DNA of 27,099 nucleotides, from assembly GCA_001579985.1 (NCBI GenBank), contig LRSR01007767.1, positions 1-27,099 of the forward strand. The letters are read 5' to 3'. The stretch's first letter is position 1. Each line of letters opens with the position of its first letter. This DNA comes from Hypsibius dujardini (taxonomy: Eukaryota; Tardigrada; Eutardigrada; Parachela; Hypsibiidae). Below, one piece after another: positions 1 to 8,428 of this stretch. The notes below the pieces were generated by a model, which was not told the origin of the DNA, searched no databases, and saw only the letters and a list, made by a program, of their open reading frames with translations. The position numbers were made by a program, and so were the translations under genes.

Positions 1-78
1 ACTCGGTTCTGTTCCCTTTTTTGTGTGGTATTGAATAGCGAGCGCCACACAACTAATCTTGCTTTCTGTTTACTGTAG

Positions 79-1609
79 GTGTGAGTGCCCAGAATGCATT
101 CTGCGTACCGCCAGCAACCCCATTCAGCGTAAGCAATCCTCTGACCTTTGCGTTGACAAATGCCACCGCCAGCGAGGATGGCAATCCCCCGAGCTCCGCA
201 ACGCTGGACACCGCTGTTGCCGCTGTAGCGGACTACGTCACGCGAAAGCATAACTGCCTACGAAGCAGTGTTTCGCCGCCGGCAACGAACATGCTGAAAA
301 TGAACTGGAACACTGCCCTCAAGGCAACAGCCCAAACCTGGGCGGACAACTGCGTCTACGCCCACAACACCAATAGTCAGCGAATCATTCCTGGTACGTA
401 CCAATATCATCATAACTCGTATAGATGGTTCATGAGTTCAAAATTTGCCAAAGAATAACCACATCTCTGGTTTCGCATAACCACAGCTGATGGGGACATT
501 TTTTATCATGATAGGTTACACGCAATGCGGGCAGAACATTGCGGCCGGCACCGGAATGATGACCTGGAATTATGTGAACAATATGTGGTACAACGAAGTC
601 AACAATTACACATTCGGAGTGGGCGGAATAAATGGCGCCGTTGTCGGTCACTACACTCAGGTATTTGACCGTCGAAAAAGCTAGCTTGACTAGGACACTG
701 CTTGAACATACGTTTTTACATCCATAGCAAGTCTGGGCGGCTACCGACCAACTCGGCTGTGCCTGGAAGTCTTGTCCGGCGGCTTCGGGAAACCCTTTTG
801 GGAATATACCTTTTCAATTTTACGTTTGCAACTACTGCACTGCGTATGTACTATTACGAGTCTTCTACATTAAGACCAGGGAACCCATGAGAGGCTTAAT
901 TTGTTCCTTTTCATACAGTGGCAATTACGTGGGTCAGAATCCCTACCTGACCGGAGCGACTTCATGCACTGCCTGTCCCGCAGGGACAACCTGCCAAGGT
1001 GGGAAGCTGTGCGGTGTAGGATCCTCACCGACTGTTGCCCCGACTGTTGCCCCGACTGTTGCCCCATCCACCGCTGTCACAACTCCGGTGACAACGACAC
1101 CGTCTGCAGTAGTGACCACCCGGCCTCCGGGTTACGACCGATGTGATGCCCTTTTCTGCAATCCTTCGACACGCGCCAATGGGAACTATTACATCTCGCC
1201 GTGTAGCCGCAACTACTGCAACTGCAACAACGGTGCTGCAACCTGGTACGGCTGTCCGGTCGGGCAATACCGAAAAAAGTCCACTAATACTTGCGAGACG
1301 AGCAGCCCCACCTTCTGCCCGGTCAAAGCCGCCGTGGTGACCCCAACACCGGCTGCTTGGCCTGCTCCGAACACGACCGTCAGTCAGTACTGCAATACGG
1401 CCAATTGCCTCGGTCGTGGGACTCTGTCCACGTGGTTCACCCTGGGTCTCTGCTCGCCGTACTGGTGCTACTGCTGGAACAACAATAATCCCGTAACTAT
1501 GGCCCCTCAGACCTGCGGTGCGGGACAGTACTTTGATTTCCGGTCGGAGATTGCTGCTTGTGTTAATAAGGACACTTTGCCGTGGTGCCCGGAAAGTGGA
1601 AACTATTAG
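79..1609 (+). CDS. Secreted CAP/SCP-domain protein with two chitin-binding-like modules, copy 1 (5' partial)
   Basis: Exons read as 79-393, 515-660, 728-843 and 919-1609, all with GT-AG borders and consistent phase; the signal-peptide exon lies left of the window. The CAP domain shows the CVYAHN segment, CGQNIA, the WYNEV glutamate and GHYTQQVW, followed by a Cys-rich hinge (CTACPAGTTC) like that of ecdysozoan venom-allergen-like proteins. A PTVAP repeat linker leads to two modules with YY-x-C, C-x-C and CPxGQY spacing, resembling peritrophin (CBM14) folds. The usual GEN glutamate is Gln, as also seen in insect antigen-5 proteins. Starting the fourth exon at CAA (728) restores QVWAATDQLGC; the AG four bases later loses the motif. 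An extracellular or cuticle role is inferred. The nearly identical exon plan at 2788-4687 shows tandem duplication. Confidence 0.88.
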
Positions 1610-1820
1610 CCTGTGATTTGGTTGCCGAAAAATATATTGTCACTCCGCATAATTTCAGCGTAAATCCTGCACATACTTCCCGTTTTCAAAGTTCTCTTTC
1701 TATAAGAAAGCACTTCACCTTTCCTACATGTCCAACTCGCATGAATTGCTTGGAATGTTCCTTCTTCCAAGCGGCATGGTTTAAACTCGGGACTCCGAAT
1801 TTCTTTATGGCATGGATGTA

Positions 1821-1946
1821 CACACGTGGCAAAAACCTTGCGCTAACCGAATTAAGCCACTACTCTCGGTCGACGCAAATGGGTGTTGTACACACCCCCG
1901 AGTTACGGTGCGTAATTCGGTCAGCGCAAGGTTTCTGCCACGTGTG
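1821..1946. mobile_element. E-box foldback MITE, copy 1
   Basis: A 126-bp palindromic element begins CACACGTGGCAAAAACC and ends with the reverse complement of nearly the same sequence. The arms run about 36 bases, into CTAACCGAATTAAG. It is preceded by TA; the matching 3' dinucleotide is TG here, probably a decayed TA. Two further copies lie at 13228-13348 and 13456-13577. It has no coding capacity. Each arm contains CACGTG (1823-1828 and 1939-1944). A Tc1/mariner-type non-autonomous element is the likeliest class, inferred only from the TA target. Confidence 0.85.
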
Positions 1947-2714
1947 TGCTTGTGACCTACAAAAACATGCAGGATGCAACTATTCTGATGCACATTAGGG
2001 AACCCGATGGCGAACTCTGGGCTTGGTCTTACACTCATCCAGACTTACTCTCGTGTCTCGGTGCGGAAGCTAACGATGAGCTGGGCAAATGTAGCACGAG
2101 TATTGCCTTATACTCGTCTATTATCCTTCTAAGGGGACCAGGATTGGTATTAGTCGTGTGGGAAATATTTTCGACGACTAATGGTCGAAAGTGTCAAGAT
2201 CATTCTGGCAAGTTAGCAATCACTGAAAGAAAATGGTCAGAGAAGTATTTTCTTTGAACAGCTAAGCACAGCAATGTTACGAACAACTAACGCAGGACTA
2301 ACGGGTCTGACGCTGATTAAAATTCACCACACACGCACACAGGATTACGAATCGCGTACGCAAAGTAATAGCATCAGATATCTGGTGGCTGGAACGTCGT
2401 CAGGGCCAGAACAAAAGTCTTAACAGGCAAATTTATACTACGGGCATAATTTATAATGTGGAGGAAGGATCTCCCTGCAGCTGCTCGGAATTTGTGAAAA
2501 GATTATTGTGATCGTACGGCAAGAGTTGTATCATCCTTGCTGCTCGAGGTGAACGGATTTAGTGATGGACTATAGGTGTTTTCCTGCACAATAATGACCT
2601 TGTGACATGTAAGCAGCTACTGGTTACGAAACATCCTGCTCAACACCGGTGGAATCAATCGCCTACCGTTCCGTAGGTTGCCAGTGTTGTCCACTCTAAA
2701 TTATTCTCATAACT

Positions 2715-2721
2715 TATAAAG
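2715..2721 (+). promoter_or_regulatory. Candidate TATA box of CAP gene 2
   Basis: TATAAAG lies 73 bases upstream of the start codon at 2788. A TTCAGC initiator-like stretch follows at about 2734, and transcription would be expected to begin near 2745. The assignment rests only on motif and position. Confidence 0.45.
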
Positions 2722-2787
2722 CTTCAAAATAATCTTCAGCTAGGCTAAGTGTGTTTCTTTTAGCTTTCAAAAATTCTTTCTGGACTC

Positions 2788-4687
2788 ATGGCGTTCACTA
2801 ATATTGTAGCTGTTGGCAGCATTCTAGTTAGTTTACTCACAGGTAAGGAAAGCTACACGCACATTCAAAAGGTCAACCAATACTAATTCTTGCCTTATTG
2901 CTAATTAATAATAAATTGGCTGATAATAATTAATAGTGAATAATATTTTTGTCAGGTGTCAGAACGCAAGACTTCTGCTTGCCACCTCTTTCCCCATATA
3001 ACTTCAGCAATCCGCTCACCTACCCACTGGCTTTTGCAACTGCGAGTGAGGACAGCATGCCAAACTTCACGACCCTTGACACTTCGGTTGCCTCGGTTGC
3101 AGACTATGTCACTCGCAAGCACAACTGCCTTCGAAGCATTGTCTCACCCACTGCTAGTAACATGCTGAAAATGAACTGGAACACAGCCCTCAAGGCCACT
3201 GCTCAGACGTGGGCCAATAATTGCGTTTACGATCACAACAACAACGCCCAGCGAATCATTCCTGGTAGGCCTAAACCGCAAATTGGCAAAATGTCGAGAA
3301 CTATTAGTAATTGTCGTGCTCATTTTCTAACCTTAACTTGCTTGGCCATAGGTTACATACAATGTGGCCAGAACATTGCGGCTGGCACGGGACTGATGAC
3401 GTGGAATTACGTAAACAACCTGTGGTATGGCGAAGTTGCCAACTACGCGTACGGAGTGGGAGCCATACCGAGCACCGCTGTGGTCGGTCATTACACGCAG
3501 GTAGGGATCGAAGCTTGATCTGGGACATCCGCACAGTTTCACAGTGTAGATAATTTTTATGTGCGTAGCAAGTATGGGCTGTCACCGATCAACTCGGCTG
3601 CGCCTGGAAGTCCTGTCCAGCGGCACCGGGAAACCCTTTCGGAAATGCACCGTTCCAGTTTTACGTCTGCAACTACTGCACTGCGTATGTATAGCATAAC
3701 CTGGGACTTGCACACGAACTTATTCATCGATAATCGCCAATTTATTTAGTCAATTTGGTGATGAATCAGTATAGTTTAAGAGTAAGTACCGTATAGTAAG
3801 TGATAGAGAGTGAAAACGAGTTATCTCCAAGGACTTCAAGCAAAAACAAATTTCCAGCCCACTGTTCCATTATTTGTTCCTCCTCCACAAACAGATCTAT
3901 AAGTTCGCGCGCAAACTCCGAAAACCATTAAAAATTGTTGAATAAGCCACTTTAAGATGTGAATACACTTATACAAGCGTTTTATTGCAGGGGAAATTTT
4001 TTTGGGCAAAACCCTTACGTAAGCGGAGCATCTTGTAGCGCTTGTCCCGCTGGTACTACCTGTCTTGGCGGGAAGCTGTGCGGAGTTGCACCGACCGTGG
4101 CTCCGACGACCGTGACTCCGACGACCGTGGCTCCGACGACGCCGACGACCGTGACTCCTACGGTATCAGCTCCCACGACGCCTATTGTTGTATTCCGTCC
4201 TCCGGGATACGACCGTTGTGATGCCCTTTTTTGCAATCCCACATATCGAGGCAACGGAAACTACTACGTCTCGCCGTGCAGCAAAAACTACTGCAACTGT
4301 AATAACGGCGTTGCGACTTGGTTGAGCTGCCCCGCCGGACAGTACCGCAAAAAGTCCACTAACACTTGCGAGACAAGCAGTCCTACCTTCTGTCCAGTGA
4401 AAAACCCCGTAGTCACCCCAACACCGTCGGCCTGGCCTGGCCTGGACCAAGTTATTACTAGTCTTTACTGTAGTGTCGCCAACTGCAACGGTCGTGGGAC
4501 CAAGTCCACCTGGTTCACCATGGGTTTGTGCAGCCCTTACTGGTGCTACTGCAATAACCAAGTCAATCCAATCATTCCAGCTAATCAGACGTGTGGTGCC
4601 GGTCAATACTTTGACTTCCGGTCGGAGGTCGCTGCTTGTGTTAATAAGGACACTTTGCCGTGGTGCCCGGAAAGTGGAAACTATTAA
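2788..4687 (+). CDS. Secreted CAP/SCP-domain protein with two chitin-binding-like modules, copy 2 (complete)
   Basis: Exons 2788-2842, 2956-3264, 3352-3500, 3569-3684 and 3991-4687 join in phase to 441 residues. Exon 1 encodes MAFTNIVAVGSILVSLLTG, a clear signal peptide. The CAP domain spans roughly residues 50-210, with CGQNIA, WYGEV and GHYTQQVW (HYTQ at 168-171). A nematode-like Cys hinge (CSACPAGTTC) ends near 240. A Thr/Pro linker of PTT and VTP/VAP repeats runs to about 280 and looks like an O-glycosylated spacer. Two Cys-rich chitin-binding-like modules follow, the first starting CDALFC at about 286. Intron positions and phases match copy 1, so the pair is a tandem duplicate. Domain families are recognised; chitin binding and the biological role are inferred. 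Confidence 0.93.
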
Positions 4688-4754
4688 GATTCCCACCGAA
4701 GTCCGTGGTAAGGGCAAGAAATAAGGCCTCAGAAAGGAAATAACTGGATACGTT

Positions 4755-4974
4755 AAGGCTGGTCTACATTACTACACATTTTTTTAGCCGGATTATAACT
4801 TGACTGTAAAGTGCAAAAACGGTCGAAATATAGAGCGGATGATTTCCCGATTTTTACTGCATCTGGACTGCAAAATGCACTTATTGTAATGCTGCCGGCT
4901 GATTACGATCCAACAAAGCGACTGTAAACGAAAAGTTATAATGCAGGCAATTTGTATTAGTATAGATCAGCCTT
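4755..4974. repeat. Inverted-repeat element, about 220 bp
   Basis: The left end AAGGCTGGTCTAC is matched by TAGATCAGCCTT at the right end, with about 19 of 24 positions paired including flanks. An inner pair (ATTATAACTT and AAGTTATAAT) lies in the same palindromic arrangement. It begins about 70 bp after the stop codon of CAP gene 2, so it may be part of that transcript's 3' region. No clear target-site duplication is visible and there is no coding capacity. A MITE is the likeliest reading. Confidence 0.5.
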
Positions 4975-5123
4975 TACAGAGAGACCAGCTTTTATTCCTT
5001 ATTGTGCATAATTATACATCTGTCGATCATAATGTTTTAAAAGATGGCCTATAATAAGATTTCATCATTCCATGTGTTCTGACACAGCTGACCTGAAGGT
5101 GCCATTCCCAAGTCCATCACGGG

Positions 5124-5255
5124 ATTATTTTACCACAGTACAAAGATGTTGCTCTGAGACGTTTGAAGAGCAATTCGGATGCGGAAATTTGGCGGGCTTT
5201 TTGGAGCTCAATGTCGCAGAAGAGTCAAGACGGTAGCTCGGATCAGTCAGTATGA
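5124..5255 (+). pseudogene. Duplicated fragment of a Gα gene
   Basis: About 105 bases align closely with 10583-10690 of the Gα gene, including nearly identical runs around the GGAGCTCAA and AGAGTCAAGA stretches. In frame it reads QYKDVALRRLKSN, then EIWRAFWSSMSQKSQ, against SKYKDIALSHLES and DIRRALWSSRSQRSQ in the intact gene, and stops at 5253-5255. The match covers only the lineage-specific insertion segment between the NKTD and TCAT motifs. No other Gα motif lies nearby. It is therefore read as a decayed partial copy, from this Gα or a lost paralogue. A TTACCACAG acceptor-like sequence at its left edge leaves an orphan exon possible. Confidence 0.75.
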
Positions 5256-5758
5256 GTGCAATAATATCTGTATTTAATTTCTCCTCTCCATTGTTTTCCA
5301 TCTCTTCCTTCTGGCTGACAAATTTTTCATTATCCATGTGGCAACTCATTGTTGTATTGAGCTGATAAGCTTTCATTCAAATAAAGTGTTATTCATCATA
5401 CGCCTCGAACTTCAAAGAGTGATGTTGGTTGGTGCTCACTCACTAGTTGGTACGTTGCGGATAGAACCGCGATTCCAGCGCCTTTATTGTATAGATGTTT
5501 AGTATTTGCATGTGAGTCTGCTTCCCACAACAACTCGGCGCGCTATGAAGGTTCCTGCAAACCCCGAAAGATGCTATACAGTATACCACAGACTAAAGTA
5601 CTGTGAATTCGTCGAGACTAGTCATGCGTCATGGACTATAGGTTGGCTGCCGCGTATTTCGGTAGGCACGCAGCAAGATGATACTGAGCAGTGTTAAACG
5701 AAAAATTAGTTATGTGGATTGTATATTAACATACGAGACTACACAATTGCATTAGTGA

Positions 5759-6624
5759 TTAACCGGTGTTTGCGCGGCAATAGAAGCTAGAAGGATAGGA
5801 TATATCTCGTGGCATTCCAATTTTCGGATCAAAATAGGACTTAAGCGGCTGCCAGCACTTGCAGTACGAGATATAACTTAATTCGGCTAACGGGCAAAGT
5901 CGCTTTTAATTCGGCTAGGGGGCGCAAGTGTCGCACTTCTCACTACAAGAATGAACGCACCTGCTGTCAACTGCAATATGTACATGTGTGTGTCTGACAA
6001 GAGTGTGTAGACTGTAAGGTGTGCTAGTATGCCTGAGCTGAACCTGCGAGTGGCGCCTCTACAGCCTCAATTCCGTCTCTTTTACAGCAAAAGTTTTTCT
6101 TACTCTTTCAAAACAATCGTCTAAGCTCTACAAAGGTATTCCTGCCCCTCTCTCAATTTCCTCTTTTTGGCAAAATTTGGTTTGACTTTATCAAGGTTTC
6201 AACGTCTGTATCCAAGTCACTGACACTGAGGGAGCTTGGAACGCAAAAAGCTAGCCGAATTAAAAGCGATTTTGCCCGTTAGCCGAATTAACAGTTTTAC
6301 CTCGTACTTCTCGTCCGCCGCCAGGTATTCCTCGATTCCGTACGTGGTGACGGCCAAGCTGAGTGATATTTCGAACATGAACGCCAAGGTTCTATCCGCG
6401 ACACTTTACCGTTTTAGCTCGGCACGGGAGGCCCTTTCATAGAACTCAGCATCGTGGGCTTGCAAAGTTCCTTGGCAAACTTCAAATATGCATATTTGGG
6501 ATACTGCCTCGAATGTTCAGTATCAGGCGGTGTGTATGGTAAAAGAAAAAAGGGAAAATATATTAGGCAGGCGTTGCTCTACCGATGCGGTGTAAGAAAA
6601 CGCCACCTGGCAAAAAACGCCTTC
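5759..6624 (-). pseudogene. HGD: Homogentisate 1,2-dioxygenase C-terminal remnant
   Basis: Three minus-strand pieces line up in order with the C-terminus of homogentisate 1,2-dioxygenase, the iron enzyme of tyrosine breakdown. 6624-6583 encodes FLPGG and LHR. 6458-6301 encodes DAEFYERAS, then ADRTLAFMFEISLSLAV, ending ADEKYE. 5860-5759 encodes KCWQPLKSYF and a short tail. An in-frame TAA at 6408-6406 falls inside the second piece exactly where the family is collinear, and about five residues are missing before DAEFYERAS. The N-terminal two thirds of the enzyme is absent. A 414-bp TTAA-flanked element separates pieces two and three. Good splice-like sites exist: an acceptor before 6624, a donor GTAGAG after 6583, and GAG|GTAAAA at 6300. 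So the fragment keeps the intron layout of a former gene. I read it as dead. Confidence 0.78.
5878..6291. mobile_element. TTAA-flanked inverted-repeat element (414 bp)
   Basis: Terminal inverted repeats of 41 bases match at 40 positions (5878-5918 and 6251-6291). Each begins with TTAA followed by TTCGGCTAACGGGC and contains a second TTAATTCGGCTA copy. The TTAA at both ends resembles a piggyBac-type target duplication, although the ends do not start with the canonical piggyBac CCY. There is no coding capacity. It sits inside the homogentisate dioxygenase remnant. Confidence 0.85.
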
Positions 6625-6763
6625 CTATCAGTTGGAAAAACAGACGGATTTGACCGGCAATACCAAAACCTTTAACATCAGCGCTACAACAACAGAACAA
6701 TACTACTGTATAGTGAAATAAGAGAGAGATTGACGAACAGAGCAGCAGCCAGACTGTTTAACA

Positions 6764-6945
6764 GACAGACAGATAAACAGTCAAAAAGAGCTAAAGGCCT
6801 GGCAGGTAGACAGACACACCGACACAGAGACACAAAGACAGGCAGGCAGGCAGGCAGGCAGACACAGACAGACACACAGACACACAGACACACACAAACA
6901 GACACACAGATACACAGACACATGACACACAGACAAGCAAATAGT
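6764..6945. repeat. CAGA/GGCA/CACA-type simple repeat
   Basis: Imperfect tandem tetranucleotides (ACAG, GGCA and ACAC variants) run for about 180 bases. The long open frames across it on both strands are artefacts of repeat composition. The same repeat type recurs at 7644-7706 and in the CS-gene intron at 12186-12250. Confidence 0.9.
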
Positions 6946-7643
6946 GATACAAATGGAAAGGCAGATGTTCGCAAAATTTGCAGAACACGCAGTAAGTAGA
7001 TTGTATTATGCATAGAGAGAAAAACTTCACTGGTGATTTTGTCAAGAACATGCTACCTGTACTTGGCCAGTAGATCAGGTGTGAATAACCGGCATCGAGT
7101 CGGCCTTGCAGTGTCCGTTAGAATTAATCGGAGCGAAGTCCCCTGTTCGGTTTAGCACAAGCTGCTCGATAATTTGTGGCTTCCCAGATGTGGCTAGGGC
7201 TTTCCAGAACAGCGCGCAGATCTCGGGTGCTGTCCGATTCCCCGCGGGAGGGTAAGGCAAAATTCCTGTTGGGCAGCAAGGTTTCATAGGGAACTCCTCT
7301 CAAAGCGGAGGTGGGTTAATACAAGGTGCAGCGCTGACAGTAGTTCTTTGCTGTGGCGAACTAAGCGAATTATTGTTAACAAATCATTATAAATAGTAAA
7401 TCAAACTTCTATCCAAATAGTAGAGTATATGCACATAAATGTCATACCAGTATGTATTACATAGCCATTAGCCATCTATGTATATAATAGTCACAATTTT
7501 CTATAATTGTGTGCGCGCGTATGTATGTGGTTGGCTAACACAATTATTCTTTTTAGAATACATCAAACAGAGTGATTAGGCATTCAAATTCCGGTTATTT
7601 TTTGGTATAGAAAAGTTACATTGAAAGTTACTTCTACGCCACC

Positions 7644-7662
7644 GACAGACACACAGACAAAC

Positions 7663-7705
<43 letters not shown>

Positions 7706-7706
7706 T
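7644..7706. repeat. (ACAG)n microsatellite
   Basis: A nearly perfect ACAG tandem array of about 60 bases, probably length-polymorphic. Confidence 0.9.
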
Positions 7707-8428
7707 ACAGTACTAATTTTTTATCGAGTGCGGTAGTGCACTTTTTTGTGCGGCACTGTACTTATTACAGGTTAGACAGCGGCACCACACTGAACTGCAA
7801 CACCCTCCGGCCGAAGCTTGGCACGCCTCTGAGTAGACGTATCAGTACAAGTGTAGATTTTTTCCTGTACGGTGTAGAATAATAAACAAAAAATTATAAA
7901 CTTCACTAATCACAACGCCCCCTGTACTGTATAAACTGTACAACAGTGTATTCGATCCCTTCACATGGGAGTGGATAGACTTGAGAAACTAGTTCGAGAA
8001 TGATTCAGAACACCCTGTGAAGAAGGCGATACCGAGATGATATTCCAAGCGCCGATGAAGTCATAAAGACCTTATTTGTTTACTATACTGCAGTGGCCGT
8101 CCCAAATCTTAAGAAGTGCAGACAGGGTGGGTAAATCAGCAAGCCATCTGGGTCCTCGCATAAACAACCAATCCCACTAGTTGAAGACCATCGAGCAGCC
8201 CGCCTCGTCCCATGCACGTACTAGTTGAAGGTCACTCGCAGTACTCGTATACTCTAATGTGAGTAGATATGAGGTAATCATACACGATCTAAGTTATGAC
8301 TAACCAATAAGAGAAACATCTCAGTTCGATTTTCGATATAAAGTCTCGTTTTTTATGCAGGGAGACGCGGTTTTTACTATTTGTTTTAAAAAATTTGCCG
8401 ATAGCGCAATACGTTGCGTGGTCCCACC

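Larger units (their letters stand above)
1610..2787. other. Spacer between the two CAP genes
   Basis: I see no gene here. The stretch holds one E-box foldback element (1821-1946). It also holds a short structured segment at 2641-2689, where CAACACCGG pairs with CCAGTGTTG and CCTAC pairs with GTAGG. The promoter and 5' leader of the second CAP gene follow. A possible late polyadenylation hexamer, AATATA, lies near 1628 for the first gene. Confidence 0.6.
4688..8428. other. Gene-poor region with gene remnants and repeats
   Basis: There is no intact gene over 3.7 kb. Supported contents are an inverted-repeat element (4755-4974), a Gα-derived fragment (5124-5255), a homogentisate dioxygenase remnant (5759-6624) split by a TTAA-flanked element (5878-6291), and CAGA-type simple repeats (6764-6945 and 7644-7706). 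An open frame at 7287-7075 on the minus strand has no recognisable homology. I see nothing identifiable in 7710-8428 beyond the Gα leader. Confidence 0.6.

Noticed and set aside
661-731. Acceptor CAAG|TC for exon 4 of CAP gene 1, giving HYTQSG
   Set aside because: It shifts out of the CAP frame. Starting at CAA (728) gives HYTQQVW, and the same choice works in the paralogue at 3569.
2526-5684. Short matches GTATCATC(C)TTGCTGC at 2526 (inverted near 5669) and ATGGACTATAGG at about 2564 and 5628
   Set aside because: They total under 30 bases in inconsistent orientation, too little to define a repeat family.
6684-7051. Long Cys/Val-rich and Gln/Thr-rich frames on both strands
   Set aside because: They are direct translations of the CAGA/CACA repeat and show no other coding signal. 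The array also lacks the spacer structure of a CRISPR.
7075-7287. Open minus-strand frame of 70 codons with a Pro/Cys-rich start
   Set aside because: There is no recognisable domain, splice partner or promoter, and it lies beside simple repeats. It may be an unrecognised remnant, but I cannot support a gene.
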